Below are positions 34,529-43,347 of a stretch of DNA of 64,000 nt, in pieces. The position numbers were made by a program, and so were the translations under genes. The notes beneath the pieces were generated by a model. That model saw only the letters and a program-made list of their open reading frames with translations. It did no database searches and had not been told where the DNA came from. This DNA comes from Paenibacillus sinopodophylli (GTDB lineage Bacteria; Bacillota; Bacilli; Paenibacillales; Paenibacillaceae): NCBI RefSeq assembly GCF_005930355.1, contig NZ_VDBO01000001.1:2240211-2304210 (forward strand), in the 5' to 3' direction. Numbering within the stretch: the first letter of the stretch is position 1; the number at the start of each line of letters is the position of its first letter.

Positions 34529-35650
34529 TTAATAAGCATAAGCCAACAATGCCATTAGGTTATCGAACGAATAAGCTTGACCTGATGCTTCATCGGCAAA
34601 GCCGCCTTGAAACTTGCTGCTCGCATCAACAATACGGAATTGATTCATCTGCTCCATGCTATCCTCATACAAGCTTTTATCGCCTATCTCAGCTGCTATC
34701 ATAGCCGCAATCGCATAAATCGCTGTCGACTCTATTTCCGTGAGCGCTGCTCCGTCCTTTGTGTATTGCCCATACAGCGTCCCGTTCTTTACATGCTCCT
34801 TCAGATAGCTGATACTCGCGGTTTGCTGTAATCCCACCTCGGACAATGCAAGGATCGTTAGCATCGATTCCACCGTATTGATCTTCTCAGAGCTGTATGC
34901 GTGCGAAGCATACGTGTAACGAGTTTCGTAGAAGGGGAATGCATCTGACAAATATCCATTTCGAGTAATTTCTGTCATCTGGTTCATCAATGTCTTCTTT
35001 TCCTTCGAGGAAAGAGGAAGAAGCTGCAAAGATTTCAAATCAATGTAGCATAATGTAATGAAATCGTTCGTTAATTGATAGATTTCATCATAGAAATCAT
35101 ACAAATAGCCATCCTTTACGTTATACATGTAGAATCTGCTGCCGTATTCATCCGCGATCTGCGTATAATGGGCATCCTTAAACACCTCTCCTGCTTCATG
35201 GAGCGCTCGAATGATTCGCAAGTCATCTACCGCCGCGTTAAGCTGATATGACTTACTTTGCTTAGGACTGAAGCGGTAGCTGAATCCGTATTTAAGATCA
35301 AACAGTCGCTTAGCTCGCGCCCACTCAGAATCGAATGCATCCTGCTGTTTGGTCATGGCATAATACCTCATAAGCAAACCAGCCGATTCGCTAAGCACCT
35401 CATGCCCCGATGCGGCTTCTGCTGACTGCTCGGTATCTATGTAATTTGTATATGTACCGTCATTACCTGACAGTTTATTCGTAATAAAGCTTATTAAAGC
35501 AGCCCTGTTCGGAGCCTGCTTGACGCTGTCTCCGTAGTGGTTTGGAGGGAGTAATGGTGCTTCTTTGATAGCTCCAGACTGCGATTTTCCGCAAGCCGTC
35601 ATCAGGCACAACGAGAAGACAACAACGATATGAACGGCAAACTTGCCCAT
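34529..35650 (-). CDS. GH8-like glycosyl hydrolase lipoprotein (YdaJ/PssZ-like)
   Basis: 373 residues. A lipoprotein signal peptide ends in LMTAC (Cys20). The mature part has the alpha/alpha-barrel pattern of GH8: SGHEVLSESAGLLMRYYAMT, with the Glu of the GH8 acid (xSEx), and NAAVDDLRIIRAL with the conserved acidic pair. In Listeria the GH8 enzyme of the related pss locus degrades the EPS. GGAGGAGGGTG before the ATG at 35650 decides the start; the open frame extends 108 bp further without support. It is the first gene of the leftward operon 35650-27182. Confidence 0.82.
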   Translation of the reverse strand: MGKFAVHIVVVFSLCLMTACGKSQSGAIKEAPLLPPNHYGDSVKQAPNRAALISFITNKLSGNDGTYTNYIDTEQSAEAASGHEVLSESAGLLMRYYAMTKQQDAFDSEWARAKRLFDLKYGFSYRFSPKQSKSYQLNAAVDDLRIIRALHEAGEVFKDAHYTQIADEYGSRFYMYNVKDGYLYDFYDEIYQLTNDFITLCYIDLKSLQLLPLSSKEKKTLMNQMTEITRNGYLSDAFPFYETRYTYASHAYSSEKINTVESMLTILALSEVGLQQTASISYLKEHVKNGTLYGQYTKDGAALTEIESTAIYAIAAMIAAEIGDKSLYEDSMEQMNQFRIVDASSKFQGGFADEASGQAYSFDNLMALLAYAY

Positions 35651-35829
35651 TTGAACACCCTCCTCCATGGTTACATACCCATATAACGACACATTGAAAC
35701 AATTTCTGCGCAATTTGATTCCATAGTAGCATGTATTCAGGCAACTATCTATGCCCAATTTCAGTATATGTTACTTTTGACCTATTGAATTTTCTGATAA
35801 CACTCTCTTTCATTTCCAAAATGACACAA

Positions 35830-35869
35830 AAAAACAGCTGCACCACATCATAGCGGTTCAGCTGTTTTT
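35830..35869. terminator. Bidirectional terminator after the exonuclease gene
   Basis: AAAAACAGCTG (35830-35840) pairs with CAGCTGTTTTT (35859-35869), 11 bp with an 18-nt loop and A/T tracts on both sides. It ends the leftward housekeeping operon before the ydaJ-like gene. Confidence 0.8.
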
Positions 35870-35879
35870 GTCGTTCTAT

Positions 35880-36761
35880 TTAACGTAATATAGGCTGCTC
35901 CAATAGCTTCACCAAACTACCGAATTCCAGCTCTTCAAATTTGCGGATGGCTATCGCCGTATCCAGTCTCCAGAGACAGTCAAGCAGCTCGCAGGCAACA
36001 GGAGCTTGAAGCTGGATAGTTGCCAGGTCGCGTGACAAATGAAGCATCTCGAGATCTGCTTCGATTTTGGCACGAATCGTCTTGGAAACAGCATCCAGGT
36101 TAGATAATAACCCTTCAATCGAGCCATGTTCTTGAATCAGCTTATGTGCCGTTTTCTCTCCAATGCCTTTAACACCAGGATAGTTATCGCTCGTATCGCC
36201 CATTAGCCCTTTGATATCAATAATTTGCAAAGGCGTGAGCTGACGTTCCTCCATCAAGCTCTCCGGCGTATACACCAAATAGTTGCCGATTCCCTTCTTC
36301 ATAATCGCAACAGAAACACGATTGTCTACGAGTTGGAGCATATCATGATCACCTGTTACGATGTATACATGTGCTTGATCCTTAAGCGCAGCCGCTAAAG
36401 TGCCGATACAATCATCCGCTTCAAAACCTTCAATGCCGATATTCGGTACGTTAAAGCTAGCTACAACTTCCTTTACGAGATCAAATTGGGGAATGAGATC
36501 CTCCGGAGCAGCAGGGCGATTCGACTTGTAGCCCACATATTGCTCCGTTCGGAAGGTCGTGCTTCCCATATCCCAGCAGCAAATCACATGAGTTGGATTA
36601 AACGTTTTGACTGCATCCATGAAATAACGTACAAACCCATGCACTGCATTAACCGGTACGCCGGTGCTCGTCCTGCGTATGCTGCCTGTGAATGATGTAG
36701 CGAAATAAGCACGGAATAAAATAGCCATGCCATCTACGAGCAGCAACCGTTGTTCAGTCAT
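35880..36761 (-). CDS. 5'-3' exonuclease (PolA N-terminal domain-like)
   Basis: 293 residues equivalent to the exonuclease domain of DNA polymerase I without the polymerase part. Seen are LLLVDGMAILFRAYF, GFEADDCIGTLAA, VTGDHDMLQLVD and DIKGLMGDTSDNYPGVKGIG, which carry the metal-binding Asp residues and the helix-hairpin-helix. Such free-standing enzymes in Bacillota remove RNA primers and flaps. GAGGGTGA lies 5 nt before the ATG at 36761; nine more in-frame codons upstream are unlikely to be used. Last gene of a leftward operon. Confidence 0.92.
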   Translation of the reverse strand: MTEQRLLLVDGMAILFRAYFATSFTGSIRRTSTGVPVNAVHGFVRYFMDAVKTFNPTHVICCWDMGSTTFRTEQYVGYKSNRPAAPEDLIPQFDLVKEVVASFNVPNIGIEGFEADDCIGTLAAALKDQAHVYIVTGDHDMLQLVDNRVSVAIMKKGIGNYLVYTPESLMEERQLTPLQIIDIKGLMGDTSDNYPGVKGIGEKTAHKLIQEHGSIEGLLSNLDAVSKTIRAKIEADLEMLHLSRDLATIQLQAPVACELLDCLWRLDTAIAIRKFEELEFGSLVKLLEQPILR

Positions 36762-36791
36762 TTCTATCACCCTCTCTTTCATCATCATTTA

Positions 36792-37994
36792 TTATCCGCG
36801 AATAAAACGTCCAATTCGTTTCGCCGCTTCTTGAAGACGTTCCTCGTCCTCGACAAGAGCAATTCTTACATACCCCTCGCCTTCAGAGCCGAATGCCTCT
36901 CCTGGCACGACAACTACTCCCGTCTGCCTCAGCATTTCCTGGGAAATCCGCCTTGCATTCCATGGCTCCTCCTGTGTCCATTGCATCGGAGGCAGCGGTG
37001 CCCATATAAACATCGTCGCTTTCGGCGCCGTTATTAGCCAGCCTTCACTCCTCAGCGCTTCCAGAAACAGGTCACAACGCCGCTCATATAGCTTGCCCGC
37101 CTTTGGCTGTTCTGGACTTGCGATTGCTTCCCTCAGAGCAGCGATACCTGCCTCCTGTATAGGATCAAACACACCGTAATCAATGTTGGCTTTGAGTTCA
37201 CGAAGCGCGGCTACAGCAGCCTTGTTCCCCGCAAGGAAACCAATGCGGCATCCTGCCATATTAAAGCTTTTCGACAATGAATGGAATTCTACAGCCTGCT
37301 CCATCGCTCCTGGAACCTCCAAGATACTCGGCGGCTCACAGCCGTCAAAGCCCATCTCGGAGTAAGCAAGATCATGAACGACCAAGACGTCATGTTTGCG
37401 TGCCTTTTCAATAAGACGCTCGAAGAAAGCGATGTCTGCAACGGCCGAAATAGGGTTATTCGGATAATTGACCAAAATAAATGTGGCTCTATCCCATTCT
37501 TGGTCTGAGACTGCATTCAAATCAGGCATAAAGTCATTCTCTTCCCTTAACGGCATGAGCACCGATTCCACACCTGCAAGCGCTAATGAAGCAGCATAAA
37601 TCGGGTAGCCGGGGTTAGGCAGCAGCACCATATCTCCCGGATCGCAAAGCGCCATAGCTAGATGTGCGAGACCATCCTGAGAGCCCAGAAGTGTAACCAG
37701 CTCCGTCTCGGCATCAAGCTCCACCTTGAAGCGATGCTTCATCCATGCCGCTGCTTGCTCACGGAAGGGAAGTCCACTCTTGATGGCGGGATATGCGTAC
37801 ATATCAGGGCGGAGAGCCGCATCGCTCAACGCTTGCCTAACTACTGCTGCAGGCGGTTGATCCGGATTGCCAATGCCAAGGTCAATAATATCAAGTCCAC
37901 TCTCAGCTGCAGCCCGTTTCCAAGCAGCTACTTCAGCAAATATGGAAGAGCCTAGTTGCGAGAGCCGATTCGACCGCCATTTGGTTTGCGACAT
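36792..37994 (-). CDS. PLP-dependent aminotransferase (LL-DAP aminotransferase-like)
   Basis: 400 residues, fold type I. IDLGIGNPDQPPAAVVRQAL, VLLPNPGYPIYAASLALAGV, VNYPNNPISAVA and the PLP lysine in HSLSKSFNMAGCRIGFLAGN are those of the DapL/ALD1-type subgroup. It may act in lysine/diaminopimelate or another amino-acid pathway; substrate is not certain. The ATG at 37994 is preferred to the GTG at 38006 because GGGTGA stands 8 nt before it. It lies downstream of the Spx/ArsC-like gene. Confidence 0.9.
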   Translation of the reverse strand: MSQTKWRSNRLSQLGSSIFAEVAAWKRAAAESGLDIIDLGIGNPDQPPAAVVRQALSDAALRPDMYAYPAIKSGLPFREQAAAWMKHRFKVELDAETELVTLLGSQDGLAHLAMALCDPGDMVLLPNPGYPIYAASLALAGVESVLMPLREENDFMPDLNAVSDQEWDRATFILVNYPNNPISAVADIAFFERLIEKARKHDVLVVHDLAYSEMGFDGCEPPSILEVPGAMEQAVEFHSLSKSFNMAGCRIGFLAGNKAAVAALRELKANIDYGVFDPIQEAGIAALREAIASPEQPKAGKLYERRCDLFLEALRSEGWLITAPKATMFIWAPLPPMQWTQEEPWNARRISQEMLRQTGVVVVPGEAFGSEGEGYVRIALVEDEERLQEAAKRIGRFIRG

Positions 37995-38002
37995 AGTTGC
38001 GT

Positions 38003-38383
38003 TCACCCTTTTCCATTATTCCATTCTTGCTCGTATTGCTCTTCCTTATAGCCAACCGTAACTTTACTACCATCTGTCACGATGGGGCGTTTGATTAGCA
38101 TGCCGTTCGCTGCAAGCAGAGCATATTTATCATTCTCTGACATGCCAGCCAGCTTGTCCTTGAGCCCCTGCTCCCGATAAACATCTCCTGAGGTGTTAAA
38201 AAACTTTTTCAGATCCAAACCGCTGTTTGCGACAAGCACTTTCAGCTCTGATGCTGAAGGTGTGTCCTCCACAATATCGCGCAGGATTACTTCATTCCCT
38301 TTGCTTCGCAGCGATTTCACCGCTGCCTTACATGTACTGCATTTCGGATATTGTATGATCGTAAGCTGTTGTTGCTTGGCCAT
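38003..38383 (-). CDS. ArsC/Spx-family protein (YusI/MgsR-like)
   Basis: 126 residues with a thioredoxin-like fold. The redox motif CSTC is at residues 15-18, followed by KAAVKSLRSKG, and KRPIVTDG is near the C-terminus. Members of this family are either arsenate-reductase-like or Spx-type RNA-polymerase-binding regulators. The CxxC motif favours the Spx/MgsR side, but the length and the sequence between motifs do not decide. No ars genes are nearby. It is 36 bp after the RluA gene. Confidence 0.85.
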   Translation of the reverse strand: MAKQQQLTIIQYPKCSTCKAAVKSLRSKGNEVILRDIVEDTPSASELKVLVANSGLDLKKFFNTSGDVYREQGLKDKLAGMSENDKYALLAANGMLIKRPIVTDGSKVTVGYKEEQYEQEWNNGKG

Positions 38384-38419
38384 CTCCCTGATTCCCCCTA
38401 TATATGAATAACGACATCG

Positions 38420-39382
38420 TTATGATTCAGTCAACATTTGCTCCAGCAGCTCCAGCTCAGGCGGCAGTGCTGCATGCCATTCCATCCATTGCTTCGTGAG
38501 CGGGTGAGTGAAGCCTAATATTTCGGCATGCAATGCTTGTCTCTGAGCAGTCTGCTCCCAGGCCTCTATGCTGCCGTCTTCAAGCCCGTACATTTTGTCT
38601 CCTATTAGCGGACAGCCGATATGCTGCATATGAACACGAATTTGATGCGTTCTGCCAGTCTCCAGCTTCAATTGAACAACTGCGGCTGCAGGTTTGGAAG
38701 CTGTCCCTTGGAAGCTCGTCAACGTTTCATAATGCGTAACGGAAGGATAACCCTTTGGTGTAACGATTCGAATATGCGGCTGATCAGGATCGCGATCAAT
38801 CGGTGCATCGACTGTCCCTTGCGCCGGCATTGGATTGCCATACACATATGCCCGATACAGCTTCAAAAAACCGTTCGCCTGCATTTGCTCAGATAACTGC
38901 TGATGAACATATGAGGTTTTGGCTATGGCGACTAGGCCCGAGGTTTCTTCATCCAAGCGATGAACGGGCCTAAAGCGAACCCGTTCCCCATTCTCCTGCC
39001 AATGATAGACGATTCCGTTCGCAAGTGTGCCGGTGTAATGTCCGTGCGTCGGATGCACAATCATTCCAGCTGGTTTATTCACAATTAAGAGATCCTCATC
39101 CTCGAATACAATCTGAACGGGAATGGGCTGCGGCAATATATCCTCAGATATTTCTCGCTCCATGCGAACACGGATAATATCGCCGGCTACAACAGGTGCG
39201 GTCGTATAGGCACGAATGCCATTAACTGTCAGCCCATGTTCCGTCAATTTAACCTGTGAAAGCAACTTGCGAGAGACGCCAAGCTGCCGCTCCAGAACAG
39301 TGCGAACCGTTTTCCCGTGCTCCGCTTCACGAACAATGGCAATTAGCGGTTTGTAATACAGCTCCTCTAATTGCTCATTCAT
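38420..39382 (-). CDS. RluA-family RNA pseudouridine synthase
   Basis: 320 residues: an N-terminal S4-like domain (LGVSRKLLSQVKLTEHGLTV), then the RluA catalytic domain with HRLDEETSGLVAIAK (catalytic Asp), the LIVNKPAGMIVHPTHGH segment and the C-terminal ETGRTHQIRVHMQHIG. It converts specific uridines in rRNA or tRNA to pseudouridine; target unknown. Its ATG overlaps the stop of the cobalamin adenosyltransferase gene by 4 bp, so translation is coupled. Confidence 0.93.
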   Translation of the reverse strand: MNEQLEELYYKPLIAIVREAEHGKTVRTVLERQLGVSRKLLSQVKLTEHGLTVNGIRAYTTAPVVAGDIIRVRMEREISEDILPQPIPVQIVFEDEDLLIVNKPAGMIVHPTHGHYTGTLANGIVYHWQENGERVRFRPVHRLDEETSGLVAIAKTSYVHQQLSEQMQANGFLKLYRAYVYGNPMPAQGTVDAPIDRDPDQPHIRIVTPKGYPSVTHYETLTSFQGTASKPAAAVVQLKLETGRTHQIRVHMQHIGCPLIGDKMYGLEDGSIEAWEQTAQRQALHAEILGFTHPLTKQWMEWHAALPPELELLEQMLTES

Positions 39383-39951
39383 TTCTTCGGATTCCGAAAT
39401 ACTTCTGCGCTTCGTATATATTCGGTATCCGACACACCAAGCTTCTCATTAGCCACTCTCGCAGCAGCGAAGAAAAAATCCGACAAGCGGTTCAGATAGG
39501 TGATAACCTCTTGATTAATCTCATTCTCGCCAGCAAGCGTCACCACGCGCCGCTCCGTACGGCGGCATACCGTTCTGCAAACATGCAGCAGCGCAGACAC
39601 TGAGCTTCCGCCTGGCAAGATAAACTTTGTTATTTCCGGCGCTTCCGTCACATAACGGTCAATCCAGCCCTCCAGTCGAACAGCTGGTTCCGCATCGATC
39701 TTCAGCGGAGCTCCTGCGACTGCATATGCAAGGTCAGAGCCGCAATCGAACAGCTCATGCTGGATATCGATCAACAATGCCGCCATTTCCGCTAGTCCCT
39801 CGTGCTTCGCCGCTTCTGCTGCTGCTTGACCGACGAAACAATTAAGCTCATCAATTGTGCCGTATGCCTCAACGCGAGCATCATCTTTGCGCACTCGCCC
39901 GCCAATCAAGGAAGTTTGGCCGCTATCGCCGGTTTTCGTATATAGTTTCAA
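39379..39951 (-). CDS. Cob(I)alamin adenosyltransferase, PduO type
   Basis: 190 residues. The N-terminal MKLYTKTGDSGQTSLIGGRV (ATP-binding), the segment VEAYGTIDELNCFVGQA and the C-terminal YLNRLSDFFFAAARVANEK define PduO-type adenosyltransferases, which make coenzyme B12 from cob(I)alamin and ATP. Translation starts at TTG with AGGAGG 9 nt upstream. No cobalamin riboswitch was recognised in the short upstream gap. First gene of a probable operon with rluA, the Spx/ArsC-like gene, the aminotransferase and the exonuclease. Confidence 0.93.
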   Translation of the reverse strand: MKLYTKTGDSGQTSLIGGRVRKDDARVEAYGTIDELNCFVGQAAAEAAKHEGLAEMAALLIDIQHELFDCGSDLAYAVAGAPLKIDAEPAVRLEGWIDRYVTEAPEITKFILPGGSSVSALLHVCRTVCRRTERRVVTLAGENEINQEVITYLNRLSDFFFAAARVANEKLGVSDTEYIRSAEVFRNPKK

Positions 39952-39996
39952 TCTGATCAGCCTCCTCGTTCATACCTAGCCCGATTATCATACAAA

Positions 39997-40026
39997 CAGC
40001 AGGTCGGATATGCTCCTGACCTGCTG
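39997..40026 (-). terminator. Terminator after the PatA-like aminotransferase gene
   Basis: CAGCAGGTC (39997-40005) pairs with GACCTGCTG (40018-40026), followed on the minus strand by TTTGTATG. A short U-tract makes it moderately convincing. Confidence 0.6.
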
Positions 40027-40054
40027 CTCTTTAAAGTAAAATAACCAATCCGGT

Positions 40055-41275
40055 TTAAGCTTGCTGTTTCAAACGGTGGACGAATCCGCCGATTCGCTCA
40101 AGCGCCTCTGTCAAATTCGTAACGGAGGTCGCATACGAGCAGCGAAGATGACCCTCGCCACCAAGTCCGAACACATCACCCGGAACGGCTGCAACACCCG
40201 CTTCATCGAGCAGTCGCTGTGCGAATTGTTCACTCGTTAAGCCCGTCGATACGATCGATGGGAATGCATAGAAAGCCCCCTGCGGCTCGTGGCAATCGAG
40301 GCCAATATCCCGAAAGCCTTTAACGACAAGACGGCGCCGCTGGTTATACGCTTCAACCATACGGTCCTTCTCTTCAAGTCCATGCTGAAGTGCTTCAAGC
40401 GCAGCATATTGCGCCATGATCGGCGCGCACATCACTGTATATTGATGAATCTTCAGCATGGCGGCAATCAAATCCGGGTGCCCGCAAGCATAGCCCATCC
40501 GCCAGCCTGTCATTGCAAACGCCTTGGAGAATCCGCTCACTAGAATCGTACGATCCTTCATGCCCGGCATAGCGGCAAAGCTCACATGCTTCGAGCCATA
40601 AGTAAGCTCTGCATATATTTCGTCAGATATCACGACGAGATCATTCTCTTCAACAAGCTTCGTTATCGGCAGCCAATCCTCGTAGGTCATCGTGCCGCCT
40701 GTCGGATTGCTCGGGTAACAGAGAATAAGTACTTTTGATTTCGGCGTAATGACCGCTTGAAGCGATTCTGCCTTGAGCTTGAATTCATCCTTGGCAAAGG
40801 TTTCGATGCCTACCGGCTTGCCGCCTGTCAGCGCCGTAATCGGCGAATAAGAAATGTAACAAGGCTCTGGTATTAGAATCTCATCGCCTGGTGCAATAAA
40901 CGCACGGAGTGCAAGATCGATCGCCTCGCTGCCGCCTACCGTTACTAATATCTCATCCGCAGGATTGTATTCCACCGCGAACTGATCATTTAAGTATTGC
41001 CCGATCGCTCCGCGGAGTTCAGGCATACCGGCATTCGAGGTATATTGCGTTTTCCCTGTTTCCAGCGCATATACGGCTGCTTCCCGTACATGCCAAGGCG
41101 TTACGAAATCGGGCTCACCTACGCCTAGCGTAATGACATCCTTGCGCGTGCTGACCAAATCAAAAAACCGACGGATACCCGACGGTTTAATGTCCCGAAC
41201 GAGCGGGGACAAATAATCGGCCATGGATTGACGCCGCACAGGTGTGGTGGGTTGTTTCTCTTCATCTTTAATCAT
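40055..41275 (-). CDS. Aminotransferase class I/II (PatA/AspC-like)
   Basis: 406 residues, PLP-dependent. ITLGVGEPDFVTPWHVREAA, YTSNAGMPELRGAIGQYL, LCYPSNPTGGTMTYEDW and SGFSKAFAMTGWRMGYACGH (PLP lysine) are clear. The subgroup includes PatA (N-acetyl-diaminopimelate aminotransferase) and broad aspartate/aromatic aminotransferases. The ATG at 41275 follows AAAGGGTGA; the frame begins 9 bp earlier with GTG. It lies directly downstream of an Lrp-type regulator gene, which may control it. Confidence 0.9.
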   Translation of the reverse strand: MIKDEEKQPTTPVRRQSMADYLSPLVRDIKPSGIRRFFDLVSTRKDVITLGVGEPDFVTPWHVREAAVYALETGKTQYTSNAGMPELRGAIGQYLNDQFAVEYNPADEILVTVGGSEAIDLALRAFIAPGDEILIPEPCYISYSPITALTGGKPVGIETFAKDEFKLKAESLQAVITPKSKVLILCYPSNPTGGTMTYEDWLPITKLVEENDLVVISDEIYAELTYGSKHVSFAAMPGMKDRTILVSGFSKAFAMTGWRMGYACGHPDLIAAMLKIHQYTVMCAPIMAQYAALEALQHGLEEKDRMVEAYNQRRRLVVKGFRDIGLDCHEPQGAFYAFPSIVSTGLTSEQFAQRLLDEAGVAAVPGDVFGLGGEGHLRCSYATSVTNLTEALERIGGFVHRLKQQA

Positions 41276-41289
41276 TGCCATCACCCTTT

Positions 41290-41781
41290 TTACGGCGAAA
41301 CCATCAACCGATGATCACCTTCATGCTCCTCGAAGATAATGCCGTCTTGTTTGTATTTTTTTAATATAAAAAATGTTTTGGTCGATAGTACTGCGTCGAT
41401 TGGCGATAATTTATTCGAAACAAAAGAGGCAACCTCTTTCAAGTTTTTCCCTTCAACCTCAACCAGCAGATCGTAGGCGCCCGACATCAAGTAAACCGAT
41501 TTTACTTCCGGATATAAATAAATGCGCTCGGCGATTCCTTCGAATCCGCGACCGCGTTCAGGTGTAATTTGTACCTCGATCAGAGCCGTTACCTTCTGGT
41601 CATCGATCTTGCTCCAGTTCACAACGGTAGCATACTTCACAATGATATGGTCATTCTCAAGCTCGGAGATCGCTTGCTTCACTTCCTCAATAGGCACGGC
41701 AAGCATCGTTGCAATCAGCTCAGCATCTCTTCGCGCGTCTTCCTTCAGCAGCTCGAGCACTTTCAACTGTAATTCGGTCAT
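41290..41781 (-). CDS. Lrp/AsnC-family transcriptional regulator
   Basis: 163 residues. The N-terminal winged HTH (LKVLELLKEDARRDAELIAT...VKQAISELENDHIIVKYATV) and the C-terminal RAM ligand-binding domain (VTALIEVQITPERGRGFEGI, VYLMSGAYDLLVEVEG) are complete. AAGGAG stands 7 nt before the ATG. It is 5 bp upstream (in frame terms) of the aminotransferase and probably senses an amino acid related to that enzyme. It is monocistronically led by an AT-rich region with a TATAAT on the minus strand near 41810. Confidence 0.92.
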   Translation of the reverse strand: MTELQLKVLELLKEDARRDAELIATMLAVPIEEVKQAISELENDHIIVKYATVVNWSKIDDQKVTALIEVQITPERGRGFEGIAERIYLYPEVKSVYLMSGAYDLLVEVEGKNLKEVASFVSNKLSPIDAVLSTKTFFILKKYKQDGIIFEEHEGDHRLMVSP

Positions 41782-41973
41782 AGTATAACTCCTTCCAGTA
41801 CGACTGCGATTATAAAGAATATTTTACAACTTTTTCGATGCACGCGCAATGAAAGACATATGGGCATTTGCAGCTTTCCGAGCCCGCCCGAAGTCAGCCA
41901 ATTGTTGAATATTTTGGGAAGCCTACAGGAATGATAAGGTTATCTCCCCACATATTGCGAGAGGAACATGATC

Positions 41974-42207
41974 ATGCTGGAGAACCTTATTGTCGTTTCC
42001 ATATTGCTTATCGCAATATGGCTATGTGATTGGCGGAATTTCAAGCAAGCTGCTAGTAAGGCTAGAACGGTTTATATTCTGCTGCTAATCCCGTCCGCCT
42101 ACCTGTCCATCCTGTTTATCTTTCATTTGCCGTGGCCTAATATCGGCTATATCACTCGAATCGCCTACGGGTGGCCAGCCAAACAGTTATTGGCCTTATT
42201 AACATAG
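41974..42207 (+). CDS. Small two-helix protein of the ger operon (D-subunit type)
   Basis: 77 residues with two membrane helices (ENLIVVSILLIAIWLC and TVYILLLIPSAYLSILFIF). Small proteins of this size and topology are found with many GerA-type receptors and are called D subunits; they modulate germinant response. The second ATG (41974) is chosen because GAGAGGAA lies 8 nt before it, whereas the ATG at 41968 is too close. It begins the operon, with the GerB-type gene 26 bp downstream. Confidence 0.75.
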   Translation: MLENLIVVSILLIAIWLCDWRNFKQAASKARTVYILLLIPSAYLSILFIFHLPWPNIGYITRIAYGWPAKQLLALLT

Positions 42208-42233
42208 AACCAAATCGAGAGTAGGTAACCACT

Positions 42234-43337
42234 ATGACTGCCAAAACTTCAACAATAACCTTAACGCAACTTGCTGGTTTGCTCTCAGCCTATTCGATCG
42301 GGTCAGCCATCGTGTTCATTCCTAACCCGCTTTCGGCTGCTGCAGGAAATGACGCATGGCTGTCCATAACGGCCGCCTATCTATTCGGCATGCTCGTGTT
42401 TGCTTGCGTACTCTATCTATACCATGCGCATAACGGCGTCAATTTAATTGCATATAGTCGCACACTCATCGGCAAATCGCTGACCGTCATCATATCTATT
42501 CCGATCATAGGTATGCTTTTTTTCGCTATAAGTGCCATTAACTCCAGTATTGGCGATTTTTTCACAAGCGTCATGATGGAGCAAACGCCTCCGTACGTCT
42601 TTCATTCCATCGGCATGCTGCTTTCGGCCTTGACAGCTCGAGCCGGCATTCGAGTCGCCGCGAGAATGTTTCTGCTCTTGCTTGTCATTATGCTCCTCTT
42701 CTCCTTGCTTGTGATTGTGCTTGCGATTCCGATTTATAAGCCGGGCCAGTTGCTCCCTATGTTCGACCATGGTCTAAAGCCAGTTCTACACGGTTTCTTT
42801 ATCGCAGCCGGATTTCCATTCGGAGAAATTTGCTTGTTCTCTATGCTGTTGCCGTTTGTCAAAACGATCAATAAGCAATCCATTAATAAAAAGCTGTATT
42901 ATGCTTTTTCTTTTGCCGGACTCATGCTGCTTATATCAACGCTGAGCACAACGATGGCATTCGGCCCCGCAGCAGGCGTCTTCAATTATTCCTTGTACCG
43001 CCTAGCTGTTGAAATCCATATTGCTGAGCTCTTCCAACGGGTGGAGGCCATCATCGGGATAGCCCTTATTCTGGGTTCTTATATGAAGGCAACCTTGCTT
43101 CTTATGATATTGAATTACGTCTTTATTGAACTTCTGCGGATAAAGGACGATAAAATATTCATTTATCCGCTAGCATTGGTCTGTATTTTTTTATCATTAA
43201 CGATGTTTAAGAGTCCTGCCGATTTTCAAGAGCAGGTCTATCTCATTTGGCCGTTTAGCGTACTGGCCGTAGGCTGCTTTCTTGTGTTTCTATTCACTTT
43301 CATTACTTGGATCAAAAAAATAACCATTAAAGAATGA
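42234..43337 (+). CDS. Spore germination permease, GerB type
   Basis: 367 residues with about 10 membrane helices, the APC-type permease subunit of GerA receptors in the spore inner membrane. TLTQLAGLLSAYSIGSAIVF at the N-terminus and AAGFPFGEICLFSMLLPFVK in the middle (FPFGE motif) are diagnostic. It should bind the germinant. Gene order in this operon is D-B-A-C, with 10 bp to the GerA-type gene. Confidence 0.93.
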   Translation: MTAKTSTITLTQLAGLLSAYSIGSAIVFIPNPLSAAAGNDAWLSITAAYLFGMLVFACVLYLYHAHNGVNLIAYSRTLIGKSLTVIISIPIIGMLFFAISAINSSIGDFFTSVMMEQTPPYVFHSIGMLLSALTARAGIRVAARMFLLLLVIMLLFSLLVIVLAIPIYKPGQLLPMFDHGLKPVLHGFFIAAGFPFGEICLFSMLLPFVKTINKQSINKKLYYAFSFAGLMLLISTLSTTMAFGPAAGVFNYSLYRLAVEIHIAELFQRVEAIIGIALILGSYMKATLLLMILNYVFIELLRIKDDKIFIYPLALVCIFLSLTMFKSPADFQEQVYLIWPFSVLAVGCFLVFLFTFITWIKKITIKE

Positions 43338-43347
43338 GGACGCCACT

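Noticed and set aside
39952..40054. Cobalamin riboswitch before the adenosyltransferase gene
   Set aside because: The gap is too short and shows only a terminator hairpin of the upstream gene.
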